Shown: positions 23,249 through 32,570 of the stretch, piece after piece
How positions within the stretch are numbered: the stretch's first letter is position 1
Layout: every line of letters begins with the position of its first letter
Assembly (NCBI GenBank): GCA_023458755.1
Contig: JAEWYE010000019.1
Coordinates: forward strand, 1-64,000
DNA: 64,000 bases
Direction of reading: 5' to 3'
DNA from: Bacillota bacterium
Lineage (GTDB): Bacteria; Bacillota; Clostridia; Oscillospirales; Acutalibacteraceae
Notes under the pieces: model-generated
The model's database searches: none
What the model was told of the DNA's origin: nothing
What the model saw: the letters and a program-made list of their open reading frames with translations, nothing else
Made by a program: the position numbers and the translations under genes

Positions 23249-25009
23249 GTGTTGAAAAATATGAAGATCGGCAAAAAATTAATTTTTACTTTTGCTATCG
23301 TAGTGATCATTTCGAGCATTGCAGGTGTAATCAGTTTTCTTCAAATGATTAACATGAATACAAATTATAGCAGTGCCTTGGCTAACTATGGATTTTCTCA
23401 AGGTGATGTTGGCAGATTGAGCGCAGAATTCAATAACAATCGTGCAATATTGGAAGAGATTGTAATCGAGAATGATACGCAGACTATGAAAACGGAATCG
23501 GATAATCTGGATAAATCCAGTGCGGCTCTTGATAAATATTTAACGGAAGTTGAAAAATCTGCTGTAAATACGCAAGAAAAGGATTATTGCAAAACAATCA
23601 AGCAAAACCTAACATCCTATAAGGATTTAAGAACAAGAGTTACGAAATACGCATTGGATAATCGGGACTCCGAAGCAAACACGCTTTTAACGACCGAAGG
23701 TACTTATATTCTGAATGAAATAAGCACACCAATCAATGCACTGTTTGATGAAAAAACAACAGTGGGTCGGCAGCTTGCTTCCAGTCTTTCTTCCCAGGGA
23801 ACCGTTGCAATGTTCGCTGTGCTTGCAATTATTTTGATCTCCCTGCTTGTTTCTTTTGTAATTGCTCTGCAAATTGCGCGCAGTATCAGCAAACCGGTGA
23901 AGAAAATGGCGGAAGCGGCCCGAAAAATGGCCGAAGGCGATTTAAGTGTTCAAATCAGCACAGATTCAAAAAATGAGATTGGGCAATTGGGTGTCGCTTT
24001 CTCTGAAACAATTCTATCTGTCAAAGCATACATAACTGACATCACCGAAAATCTTGGGAAAATATCAAATGGAGAATTGAATGTTGCTACGGACTTGGAC
24101 TATAAAGGGGATTTTATAGCATTAAAGGATGCGATTGATAATATTGCTTTTTCATTGAATGACATGCTGACGAAAATTAATCAGGCTGCCGAACAAGTTT
24201 CAAGTGGTTCCGAACAAGTATCCGGAGGCGCACAGGCGCTGGCACAGGGTGCTACTCAACAGGCAAGTTCTATTGAAGAACTCGCGGCAACCATTAATGA
24301 AATATCCGCAAACGTGAAACAAAATGCAGAAAATGCTTCTGACGCAAATGGAAGCGTAAATCGAGTCAGTACCGAACTTGAAGAAAATAACAAACAAATG
24401 CAGCAAATGATGACCGCAATAGCAAAAATAAGCGATTCATCTAATCAAATCCGAAAGATCATTAAAACCATTGAGGATATTGCATTCCAAACCAATATTC
24501 TTGCATTGAATGCGGCGGTAGAAGCCGCAAGAGCTGGCGCTGCGGGAAAGGGCTTTGCCGTGGTGGCGGATGAAGTGCGGAATTTGGCTGGCAAAAGTGC
24601 AAATGCTGCAAAAGAAACGACTATACTGATTCAAAATTCCATTACCGAAGTGGAAGTCGGCGCAAAAATTGCGGATCAAACTGCCGCCGATCTTTTACAA
24701 GCAGTCCGGGATGCGGCAAATGTTGTTACTGTGGTGGATAATATCTCAAAAACGTCCATGGAACAAGCAAATTCAATCAGCCAAGTTACACTCGGCGTCG
24801 AACAGATTTCCAATATTGTTCAAACCAATTCCGCAACGGCTGAGGAAAGTGCCGCGGCAAGCGAAGAACTCTCAGGCCAGGCACAAATATTAAAAGCATT
24901 AGTCGAAAGATTTAAATTGCAAAATCAGACAAACGCGTGTCCGGACGCTGAAATTCCAATTCAAGAGGAGCAGCAGGAAGAACCGGAAGAATTATCGAGC
25001 TTGGAATAA
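23249..25009 (+). CDS. methyl-accepting chemotaxis protein
   Basis: This encodes about 586 residues. GTG at 23249 follows AGGGGGG at seven bases; the frame extends further upstream without a good site. Membrane segments lie at about 9-31 and 195-222. Between them is a 150-residue helical extracytoplasmic sensor of the four-helix-bundle type. HAMP follows (ARSISKPVKKMAEAARKMAEGD), and the signalling hairpin IAFQTNILALNAAVEAARAG marks the tip. The acidic C-terminus (EEQQEEPEELSSLE) has no CheR-tethering pentapeptide of the NWETF kind. The ligand is unknown; nearness to the wall-sugar cluster is only suggestive. Confidence 0.93.
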   Translation: MLKNMKIGKKLIFTFAIVVIISSIAGVISFLQMINMNTNYSSALANYGFSQGDVGRLSAEFNNNRAILEEIVIENDTQTMKTESDNLDKSSAALDKYLTEVEKSAVNTQEKDYCKTIKQNLTSYKDLRTRVTKYALDNRDSEANTLLTTEGTYILNEISTPINALFDEKTTVGRQLASSLSSQGTVAMFAVLAIILISLLVSFVIALQIARSISKPVKKMAEAARKMAEGDLSVQISTDSKNEIGQLGVAFSETILSVKAYITDITENLGKISNGELNVATDLDYKGDFIALKDAIDNIAFSLNDMLTKINQAAEQVSSGSEQVSGGAQALAQGATQQASSIEELAATINEISANVKQNAENASDANGSVNRVSTELEENNKQMQQMMTAIAKISDSSNQIRKIIKTIEDIAFQTNILALNAAVEAARAGAAGKGFAVVADEVRNLAGKSANAAKETTILIQNSITEVEVGAKIADQTAADLLQAVRDAANVVTVVDNISKTSMEQANSISQVTLGVEQISNIVQTNSATAEESAAASEELSGQAQILKALVERFKLQNQTNACPDAEIPIQEEQQEEPEELSSLE

Positions 25010-25267
25010 AACTGCAAAATATTTTGTATGAGTTGTATTTCCAAAATATCATAAAATCTAGTTTCTATTTACTTTTTGTTCTACTTTTTTCTATCAAACT
25101 TCATACAAACTTATTTTCAATTGAACACCATCAGCAAATTGTGAATGGTGAAAAGCGAAAAGAGTGTGATGAGCAAATGATTGTATGATAGCGTAAACCA
25201 GAATCCTTTTATTTGTCCGGTGCGGTGAAATGAAAATAGCATTCAATAATTGAAAGTAGGTAGGAAA

Positions 25268-26872
25268 ATGAAAAAGTTGCTGTCAATAGGCTTATGTCTT
25301 GCCGTGATATTGTCTTTTACCCTTACCGATGGCATTGTTACAGTTTTTGCAGAACAAAATGCAGGTACTTCATGGGAGGATGCCGTATCACAATCTATGG
25401 CATTGTTTCAGGATGGCGGCGGTTACTATACCGGAACATCCCATCCGACAGGATTCACACAAAATACTTGGGAGGGAATGGACAAAGCTTTTCAATTAGG
25501 CGAAAATGATTCGGCGCCGACCATAGATGTCAGTTTGGCCCGACCTTCCTTTTGCTCCTCTGCAACTTATATGCTCTTACTCAAAAGTATTTCTCTTTGG
25601 GATAGCAGTCATGCAGTTCCAAGAAATGCTTGGGTGAATTTAAAGCCGTATACACTCCCTGTACTTGACAAGGATGGCAATTCCGTCCCTAGACAAAATG
25701 ACGGGGAAGGTTGCTGGGGACGTGCCAATGCGAACGGACCCGGACTTGCCGTTCTAGTCAAGGAGTTAGGCGCGGGTGAAAATTATTATGTTGGAAATCA
25801 GAGCGAATATTCTTCGAAAGATGATTATTATGCGGCATGGAATCAGGCACAGAAAGGTGATTTCTTAAAAATATTTTGGAATTCCGGTATTGGCTGTGAT
25901 AATAACAATCCGGATGGAGATGAAGCCGGGCATATGGTTTTGTTTTTAGGGCGTGACATAGCGTATGATGCAAATGGAAATAGAGATGATATTATTCATT
26001 ATTGGTCGTCAAACGGAAGTCATACGGATATTAATGCCGGGTACAGCGCTGCTCAATGTAATGCTTCAAAAATTTACAGGGCAGTATTGACAAGAATTAC
26101 AAAACCTCAGAATTTTAACAATGCAGACAAAATTGACCGATTCAATGTGAATCAATGGCTGTCTGATTTAAACGGTCAAAAACATGGCACGGTTGAAGAA
26201 ATGAAAACAGCATGCGGAATTAATGAAAATCCCCAACCCAGTAATTCTAGTTCTCCATCTAGTACCACTTCGAGTACCCCTTCAAGCAGTACAGCCAGTT
26301 CTTCTTCAAGCAAAAGTTCAAGTGTTATACCAAGCAGCAGTGTTGATTCTTCCTCCACGGTAACCGTATCGAATGCATCAACCGGCATTTCGGTAACGGG
26401 GAGCATTTTGCCCAGCGATGTAAATCTTCAGGTCGAGCCGATAACCGATCAAAGCAATGCACAATTTATTGCGGCTCAGAAAGCGTTAGGGAACGACCAG
26501 ATTGCGGCGCTCTTTGACATCTCTTTGCTGCGAAACAATACTCGGTATGAACCGAGCGGCAAGGTAACGGTGTCGATGCCATTGCCGGCGTCTTTAGCTG
26601 GAAAATCCGGAGTTGTTATCGCGCATATGAAAGATGACGGAAGTATCATTTACATTACTCCAACGATTCAAAACGGCATTATAACTTTCCAGACAGACAG
26701 CTTCAGCAAATACGCAATTGTACTCACATCAAACACTGCTAAAACAGATACTCCAAGCACGGGCGATCATCCCTTCCTTCCCATTGTTTTGTCGCTCATT
26801 GCAATGTTTTCAGTTTCAGGCTTGATTGTAATGCGTAGATTCGCACCAAAGCATTCATCCGGCAGTCGTTAG
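25268..26872 (+). CDS. secreted, wall-anchored protein with a cysteine-peptidase-like domain
   Basis: This encodes about 534 residues. ATG at 25268 follows AGGTAGG. A signal peptide ends near VFA (about residue 30). The N-terminal domain (about 30-300) has a Cys in LARPSFCSSATYMLLLKSI and a His in a GDFLKIFW ... EAGHMVLFLG arrangement, the Cys/His layout of NlpC/P60- or CHAP-like wall hydrolases. A Ser/Thr-rich linker (about 325-370) leads to a beta-rich domain. The end is TPSTGD, a hydrophobic segment and RRFAPK, a sortase-like sorting signal. It is probably a wall hydrolase displayed on the cell surface, though the catalytic assignment is by motif only. Confidence 0.7.
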   Translation: MKKLLSIGLCLAVILSFTLTDGIVTVFAEQNAGTSWEDAVSQSMALFQDGGGYYTGTSHPTGFTQNTWEGMDKAFQLGENDSAPTIDVSLARPSFCSSATYMLLLKSISLWDSSHAVPRNAWVNLKPYTLPVLDKDGNSVPRQNDGEGCWGRANANGPGLAVLVKELGAGENYYVGNQSEYSSKDDYYAAWNQAQKGDFLKIFWNSGIGCDNNNPDGDEAGHMVLFLGRDIAYDANGNRDDIIHYWSSNGSHTDINAGYSAAQCNASKIYRAVLTRITKPQNFNNADKIDRFNVNQWLSDLNGQKHGTVEEMKTACGINENPQPSNSSSPSSTTSSTPSSSTASSSSSKSSSVIPSSSVDSSSTVTVSNASTGISVTGSILPSDVNLQVEPITDQSNAQFIAAQKALGNDQIAALFDISLLRNNTRYEPSGKVTVSMPLPASLAGKSGVVIAHMKDDGSIIYITPTIQNGIITFQTDSFSKYAIVLTSNTAKTDTPSTGDHPFLPIVLSLIAMFSVSGLIVMRRFAPKHSSGSR

Positions 26873-26939
26873 TCAACTGAATTATTACCAATGAGACTGT
26901 AGAATGAAGAGTACTTCTCTAAAAAAGTGAAAAATGTCT

Positions 26940-26986
26940 AAAGGGGCTGAACTCTGCAATGGGCAGAGTTTAGTCCCTTTGTGGTT
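26940..26986. terminator. long terminator hairpin
   Basis: An 18-bp stem with two wobble pairs (26940-26957 with 26963-26980) encloses a five-base loop and is followed by a G/T-rich tail. It lies between the rightward secreted-protein gene and the end of the leftward cyanophycin operon and may serve both. The rest of 26987-27165 shows nothing recognisable. Confidence 0.7.
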
Positions 26987-27165
26987 TTTAGGACAGGAAT
27001 TGAATAAACAAAATTAGTGCATTTCTATAAATGGTTTGGGATGTACGACTAATTGTTGAGGTTTTAATCGGATAAGATTCCAACCACGCAGTTCAAAAAA
27101 TAAAGCGCAAACAAAAACCGTGCAGGCTACTGGAACAGTTCACTGTGTCGCTTTACTGGGGGCTA

Positions 27166-29772
27166 TTAAAAAACTCTCTGGGCTCCCATACTCTCCAGAT
27201 AATCTTTTATTATCGTGTAATTTTCATAAAAGACAGCAATGAAGTCCCCAGGTACTGCATCTGCCATTGCGCTTTTCAGCGCATCCAGTTCATTCTCAAT
27301 AATCTTTACATTCGCTGCGGGAAACCCGCTTTCTTCGATTGCTCTGCGAAAAATGTCAGCTACCTCTCCGGGTGAGCGTCCGCGAAGATCTTCATCTTCC
27401 TTTATGATAATACGGCTAAAGACATTGGAACATTGTTTCCCGACATCCCGCATAGCATCGTTCGATCGGTCACCCGGCATGCCGATGATTCCAATCAGCC
27501 GGTCGGATGAAAGCGCACGGCAGGTTTTTAGTGCCTGTCGATAACCGGCAGGGTTGTGCCCGTAGTCAATCATAACACGAACGCTGTTTCGTTCAAAAAT
27601 ATTGAAGCGGCCGGTATTGTTTTCAAAGGTTTTAAAACCTGAAGCAATTATCTGAGAAGGAATTTTCAGCGCATAAAGCGCCGCAGCGGCGGCAAGGCAA
27701 TTTTCTACGTTGCATTCGATTTTTCCTTGCATCGTAATCGGTATTTCCGAGACAGGAGCAATGCTCTGTAACTGTCCGTTTTCCTCAACTGTCATCATTC
27801 CGTGCTGCATGAATACCACTGCATGGCCTGACTTCAAAAATTGCACCGCCGTGCTTTTGTCTTTGCAGAAAAAGATAACCCTGCGCTTCACACGTTCCAA
27901 AACAAAAGGTGTAAGTTCATTTTCGGCGTTGAGTACAACAGCTCCGGATTCCTTGACCGCCTCCGCAACAAGCGATTTAACAAACGCCAAATCTTCCGTC
28001 GTTTCAACACCGTCCAGTCCAAGATGGTCGCCGGTGATGTTTGTAATAACACCCACGTCGGCAAGGTCATAGCCCAGCCCTTCACGCACGATTCCACCGC
28101 GTGCGGTTTCCAGTACAGCCGCATCGATTCGTTTGTTGGAGAGCAGTGCCCGCGCACTTCTTGGGCCGGAGTTGTCGCCCCGGCAGATACATTTGCCGTC
28201 CACATAAGTACCGCTTGTACTGGTCATTCCCACTGATTTTCCCGTGGCAGAGAGTACATGCGCAATCAGGCGCACAACTGTGGTTTTTCCGTTCGTTCCT
28301 GTCACTGAAACGATGGGGAAATGGGCAGCGCTGTCATCCGGAAACAGCAGGCGGACAATATCTTCGGCTACATTTCGGGGCGTGCCTTCACTTGGATACA
28401 GGTGCATACGAATGCCCGGGGCGGTGTTTACTTCCACAACCGCTCCTCCGGTATCATACATCGACTTCGCGATTTCCTCCGTTACAATGTCAATGCCCGC
28501 AATGTCAATGCCAATTGCACTTGCCGCACGTATCGCGATTTCAGCGTTGTCCGGATGAATCCGGTCCGTACAGTCAACAGCAGTGCCGCCTGTACTTAAG
28601 TTGGCATTTCCGCGCAGTTTCACAATTTCACCGGCAGCGGGGATGCTTTCACGCGTCATATCGTTTGTTTTGAGTATTTTATCCGCGACGGCATCCAGAC
28701 GGATTTTGGTAAGCGGCTTTTCGTGCTGTTCCCCGCGCCGCGGGTCTTCATTCAGGATTGTTACCAGCTCTTCAATGGTATGCTTACCGTCGCCGGTCAC
28801 AAGCGCAGGCAGCCGTTTGGCAACAGCGCAGACTTTGCCGCCCACTACCAATACACGGTAGTCTTGCCCCGAAATGTACTGTTCCACGATGATTCCGTTG
28901 CTGTATCTGGAAGCATCTTTAAAGGCGGCTATAATCTCGTTTTTGTTTTTTAAATTGAGGTGTACACCCTTACCTTGGTTCGCGTCAAACGGTTTGATGA
29001 CGACGGGAAATCCAATCTGCTTGGAAACCATTTGTGCTGAAATTTCAGAAAACACAACTTTCCCGTAGGGAACGGGAATCTGATGCTCACCAAGCAAAAA
29101 TTTTGTGAATTGTTTGTTGGAGGAAATATCCGCCGAGATGCAGGAAGTCGCATCCGTCAGCGTTGCCTCAATTAAGCGGCTGAATTTTCCATATCCAAGC
29201 CGGACGAGACTGCCGTTTCCAATCCGTGTAACCGGAATCTTCCGCTTTTTGGCCTCGTTAACAATTGCGGTTGTGCTTGGCCCAAGTTCCGCTTCACTCG
29301 AGGCTCGTTTTAAATATTCGATGAATTCTTCAGTCTGGATTTCCTCGCCTTCCAAAAGACGGTTCAAAATAAAGACGGACGCTTTTCCGCACTCAAGTCC
29401 GCACACTTCATTCTCATATTCATAAACAAGGTAATAGACGGAAGGTTCTTCAATTGTCCTTGTTTTTCCATAATGAATATCATAGCCAACCATTGCCTGC
29501 AATTCGAGTACGACATGCTCCAGAACATGGGCCATGTAAGTCCCTTCTTCAAGCCGTTCGACAAATCCGCCTTCATGCCCAAGCCCGCAGACGTTTGTCC
29601 GAAGCCCCGGAAAGCAGGCGAGCAGCTTTTCATTGAAACCCGGTATTTGGTTGGTGGGAATTTCGCCGTATTTGCCAATATCCACAATCATCTTCATGAT
29701 CGGTCGGTGACTGTAGATGTTCCTGCCGGTGTAGATTGTAAAATCATTTATATGAATTTTGTCAGCTTTCAT
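27166..29772 (-). CDS. cphA: cyanophycin synthetase
   Basis: CphA builds the storage polymer multi-L-arginyl-poly-L-aspartate with ATP. The 868-residue protein has the N-terminal CphA domain (about 1-165), an ATP-grasp domain (about 215-480, with FPVVIKPFDANQGKGVHLN and VEVNTAPGIRMHLYPSEG) and a C-terminal Mur-ligase-like domain (about 490-868, with VTGTNGKTTVVRLIAHVL, ITGDHLGLDGVET and MIDYGHNPAGY). All three match the usual order and length. It is the last gene of an operon with cphB and iadA and overlaps cphB by 11 bases. Confidence 0.97.
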   Translation of the reverse strand: MKADKIHINDFTIYTGRNIYSHRPIMKMIVDIGKYGEIPTNQIPGFNEKLLACFPGLRTNVCGLGHEGGFVERLEEGTYMAHVLEHVVLELQAMVGYDIHYGKTRTIEEPSVYYLVYEYENEVCGLECGKASVFILNRLLEGEEIQTEEFIEYLKRASSEAELGPSTTAIVNEAKKRKIPVTRIGNGSLVRLGYGKFSRLIEATLTDATSCISADISSNKQFTKFLLGEHQIPVPYGKVVFSEISAQMVSKQIGFPVVIKPFDANQGKGVHLNLKNKNEIIAAFKDASRYSNGIIVEQYISGQDYRVLVVGGKVCAVAKRLPALVTGDGKHTIEELVTILNEDPRRGEQHEKPLTKIRLDAVADKILKTNDMTRESIPAAGEIVKLRGNANLSTGGTAVDCTDRIHPDNAEIAIRAASAIGIDIAGIDIVTEEIAKSMYDTGGAVVEVNTAPGIRMHLYPSEGTPRNVAEDIVRLLFPDDSAAHFPIVSVTGTNGKTTVVRLIAHVLSATGKSVGMTSTSGTYVDGKCICRGDNSGPRSARALLSNKRIDAAVLETARGGIVREGLGYDLADVGVITNITGDHLGLDGVETTEDLAFVKSLVAEAVKESGAVVLNAENELTPFVLERVKRRVIFFCKDKSTAVQFLKSGHAVVFMQHGMMTVEENGQLQSIAPVSEIPITMQGKIECNVENCLAAAAALYALKIPSQIIASGFKTFENNTGRFNIFERNSVRVMIDYGHNPAGYRQALKTCRALSSDRLIGIIGMPGDRSNDAMRDVGKQCSNVFSRIIIKEDEDLRGRSPGEVADIFRRAIEESGFPAANVKIIENELDALKSAMADAVPGDFIAVFYENYTIIKDYLESMGAQRVF

Positions 29773-30577
29773 TTTTTAGTCGTAAAACCTTTCTGTTATT
29801 CAGATCAAAACCATATCCCTGGGGCAGCACATGTACGGTGACACCCGCAATAGCGAGAATTTCTTCCTGCTGCAGCTCCGAAACATTTGAACTCTCAATC
29901 GACTTTCCGTCGATAACGGTGACGGCGTTGGAGCCTATTACCTCAAAATGCATATCTGGGTAAAGCTTAATGGATGTATCTTCGTCGATGCCAATCCCGA
30001 AAACGCCCGGGTTTTCCGCAACACCGCACAGCAGCCGTCCGAAGCGGCCGCGCTGGTCAAAGTGCTGATCAATAATCATGCTGTTCACCAGCCCAAGGCC
30101 CGGCGCCATTTTCAGCGTACATTTCTTTGCTGGTTCGTTGTCGATACCCTGTACGATCATGGTGGAACTCATTACGGAAGCACCCGCACTGGTACCCATG
30201 ATGATGCCGCCTGAATAATAAACTTCTTTCAGTATGCTGCTTGCCATTGTCCCCCCAAGAATACTTGTGATGCGCAGCTGATCGCCGCCCGTCATGAAAA
30301 TGCAGCGAGAGGAGCGCAGCTTCTCACAGTATTGCTCGTCGTCTGCAATTTCACGCGTATTAATGTTGAGAATCTGAATGTTTGTTATTCCAAGACGCTT
30401 GAACACCTTATGGTACTTTTCGCCTGCTTCCTGCGGCTTTTCCGTTGCCGTTGTTAGTATGGTGAGCTGCTCATCGTCTTGAAGCAATTGCCGCGCTTGC
30501 TTTAAAATTATGCTGTTTCCAGTCTTATCCTCAGCTCCGCCGATAATTATCAGGAAACCCTTTGCGTTATCTTCCAT
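29762..30577 (-). CDS. cphB: cyanophycinase
   Basis: This serine peptidase of family S51 splits cyanophycin into beta-Asp-Arg dipeptides. It is about 271 residues. ATG at 30577 follows GAGGAG at seven bases and is preferred to the ATG at 30592. The nucleophile Ser lies in IMGTSAGASVMS (about residues 135-146). FLIIIGGAEDKTGN near the N-terminus is typical, and QHFDQRGRFGRLL provides the catalytic-region His. It is cytoplasmic (no signal peptide), so it mobilises internal reserves. It overlaps iadA and cphA at its ends. Confidence 0.95.
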   Translation of the reverse strand: MEDNAKGFLIIIGGAEDKTGNSIILKQARQLLQDDEQLTILTTATEKPQEAGEKYHKVFKRLGITNIQILNINTREIADDEQYCEKLRSSRCIFMTGGDQLRITSILGGTMASSILKEVYYSGGIIMGTSAGASVMSSTMIVQGIDNEPAKKCTLKMAPGLGLVNSMIIDQHFDQRGRFGRLLCGVAENPGVFGIGIDEDTSIKLYPDMHFEVIGSNAVTVIDGKSIESSNVSELQQEEILAIAGVTVHVLPQGYGFDLNNRKVLRLKNES

Positions 30578-31706
30578 TGCGCTGCTCCTCAATCTTATTA
30601 TTCATTTCCCTTATGCTGTTTTGTAAGACTAGCTTTCCCTTACTAAACAGCATTTGAATATGGAACTTCTCGTCCATGATAAGAATATCCGCATCGCCTC
30701 CCTTTTGAAGGGTCCCTTTTCGAGGATAAAGCTTCAGAAGTTTGGCGACATTCTCCGTCACAAGCCGAAATGTGTTCGCCGGACTTATTCCGGAACGAAC
30801 GCACGCGATAAGGTCGTCAAAGAGCGCTTGATTTTTTGCCACGCCGCCGCTTGGAATGCTGCCGCCCGCATCCGAGCTCACGGTTACCCGTGAGAGATCA
30901 ATTCCGTCATTTAGCAGCATATGAATCGCATCAGGTACGGAAATTCCTGCCGTTTCCCCCGCTGTGAGGTCGATGTAACCGCCCGCACTGCAATACCCCA
31001 TCGCTTCTTTGAAAAGAGTCGGGTTCCGGTTTGTGTGAGTGGGAACAAGAGCTTCTTTTGGCAAGTCGGATTGCTCCAAAATCTTTTTGAGCGGTGCCAG
31101 CCCGTCTTTGCCGTCTCCAATGTGAAAATGCACCACACCGGCTTTCTTTCCCAACATCCCGCCAAGATACGTATTCGACGCGAGCCGCAAAAGCTCCGGC
31201 AGGGTAGGGCAGGATGAACGGTAATCCGAGACAGCGATTTCTCCCGCTCCGATAACCATGTCGATAAGTACAAGATCCCGCGTGATGTTTCCGGTGAAGG
31301 TGACAGGAGGCACCGTGTAGCTGCCCGAATATAAATAGGCAGTAATATTCTGCGCTTCCAGTGCCTTTGCTTTCGCGTAAAGAGTTTCCAGCGTTCTTGT
31401 TGTACCGTCGGCGCCTAACAGCCCCACAATTGTAGTGACACCGGAGCTTCGGATATCGCTGACATCTATTTCCTTGGTGCGGCTCTCAAAACCTTGCTCT
31501 CCTCCGCCCCCAAGAATATGAACATGCTGGTCGATGATTCCGGGAAACGCAAATAATCCGCTGCAATCAAGCTGTGTGCTGATGAGCGGGTTATCAGAGA
31601 GACTGCCGGGTAAGACAAGGGCTTCAATTTTATCCGAAGCAATCAGAAGGTCTTTTTTTCCGCATGGCTCCGGACTGTAGCATTCAATATTTTTTAATAA
31701 AAGCAT
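30567..31706 (-). CDS. iadA: isoaspartyl (beta-aspartyl) dipeptidase
   Basis: This 379-residue amidohydrolase-family metallopeptidase hydrolyses beta-aspartyl dipeptides. FPGIIDQHVHILGGGGEQGF (about residues 55-74) holds the HxH metal ligands. FHIGDGKDGL, PTHTNRNP and VSSDAGGSIP supply further conserved His and Asp. As first gene before cphB and cphA it would complete cyanophycin breakdown by splitting beta-Asp-Arg to Asp and Arg. The ribosome-binding site is weak (GGAATGA). No clear promoter was found in 31707-31845. Confidence 0.93.
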   Translation of the reverse strand: MLLLKNIECYSPEPCGKKDLLIASDKIEALVLPGSLSDNPLISTQLDCSGLFAFPGIIDQHVHILGGGGEQGFESRTKEIDVSDIRSSGVTTIVGLLGADGTTRTLETLYAKAKALEAQNITAYLYSGSYTVPPVTFTGNITRDLVLIDMVIGAGEIAVSDYRSSCPTLPELLRLASNTYLGGMLGKKAGVVHFHIGDGKDGLAPLKKILEQSDLPKEALVPTHTNRNPTLFKEAMGYCSAGGYIDLTAGETAGISVPDAIHMLLNDGIDLSRVTVSSDAGGSIPSGGVAKNQALFDDLIACVRSGISPANTFRLVTENVAKLLKLYPRKGTLQKGGDADILIMDEKFHIQMLFSKGKLVLQNSIREMNNKIEEQRNGR

Positions 31707-31845
31707 TTCATCATTCCAATAAGGTTTTGCCTTTATTTTGTCTTAGAAATACCGGAATATTCATAGCATAGCGCGGAGCTTTTTGCTGCCTAGTTTTTCA
31801 TCTTTCCTCATATATTTTATTGAAATATGTAATGGAGGGGTTTCT

Positions 31846-32406
31846 ATGAAATTGGTATTTTCAAAGCATGTGAAAAAGCTGATTGGCATCATGGCATCCG
31901 TTTGTTTGCTTATCGTTGTGCTCTTTAACGTGATCGGGTATTTTTTTAATTGCAAATACATCAGTGTTGCTGCAGCAGTGGCACAGGCAGACAAATACGA
32001 AGTGCGCAGCGAACTTTTGGTGCATGCAATGGATCATGTGGGAGCCTGTACGCCGCAAGCTGCCATTCAAGTGTGGGTGGAAGGGATGAAGAGCAGAAAC
32101 GGAGCCATGCAGTATTCCGTTATGGACGAAAAGCTGAAAAAAGTGTATATGAAACAGCTGGAACAATACAATCCATATTGGGTAACCGGCGTGTCAAGCC
32201 CGTGGATTGACAGTTATAAGATTACAAATCAAAAACAGGCAGGCAATGAGCAATATTTGTTCCAACTCTCATTATCCACGGCAACATCCACCGGTTTTGC
32301 AGGAACTTACAAAGCGCAGGTGGTGGTTAATTGCAATGACGGCTTTTGGCAGATTACGAAAATCACGGCAGATAAAGGGTTATATCCGTATATGGGCTTT
32401 CAATAA
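31846..32406 (+). CDS. hypothetical membrane-anchored protein
   Basis: This encodes about 186 residues. ATG at 31846 follows AATGGAGGGG; the frame extends upstream without a ribosome-binding site. A single N-terminal membrane segment (about 12-34, LIGIMASVCLLIVVLFNVIG) is followed by an extracytoplasmic domain of about 145 residues with TPQAAIQVWVEGMKSRNGAM and a beta-rich C-terminal half ending DGFWQITKITADKG, which resembles NTF2-like or lumazine-type small domains of secreted Firmicutes proteins. Function unknown. It is divergent from the cyanophycin operon and has its own terminator. Confidence 0.65.
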   Translation: MKLVFSKHVKKLIGIMASVCLLIVVLFNVIGYFFNCKYISVAAAVAQADKYEVRSELLVHAMDHVGACTPQAAIQVWVEGMKSRNGAMQYSVMDEKLKKVYMKQLEQYNPYWVTGVSSPWIDSYKITNQKQAGNEQYLFQLSLSTATSTGFAGTYKAQVVVNCNDGFWQITKITADKGLYPYMGFQ

Positions 32407-32419
32407 AGAATAAATTACA

Positions 32420-32457
32420 AACGCTCTTTCAACTAGGATAACGGAAAGAGAGTTTTT
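32420..32457 (+). terminator. terminator after the membrane-anchored protein gene
   Basis: AACGCTCTTTC (32420-32430) pairs with GAAAGAGAGTT (32444-32454) with one mismatch. A T run follows. Confidence 0.7.
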
Positions 32458-32570
32458 GCTTATTGAGATTGCTGAAAACCGATGCTATTATTACATTATG
32501 AATTATGTTCGGCAAACGTGGAAATTATAGAAAGATTAGCAACTTAGATTTGTAGGAAGAAGGCGCTTTT

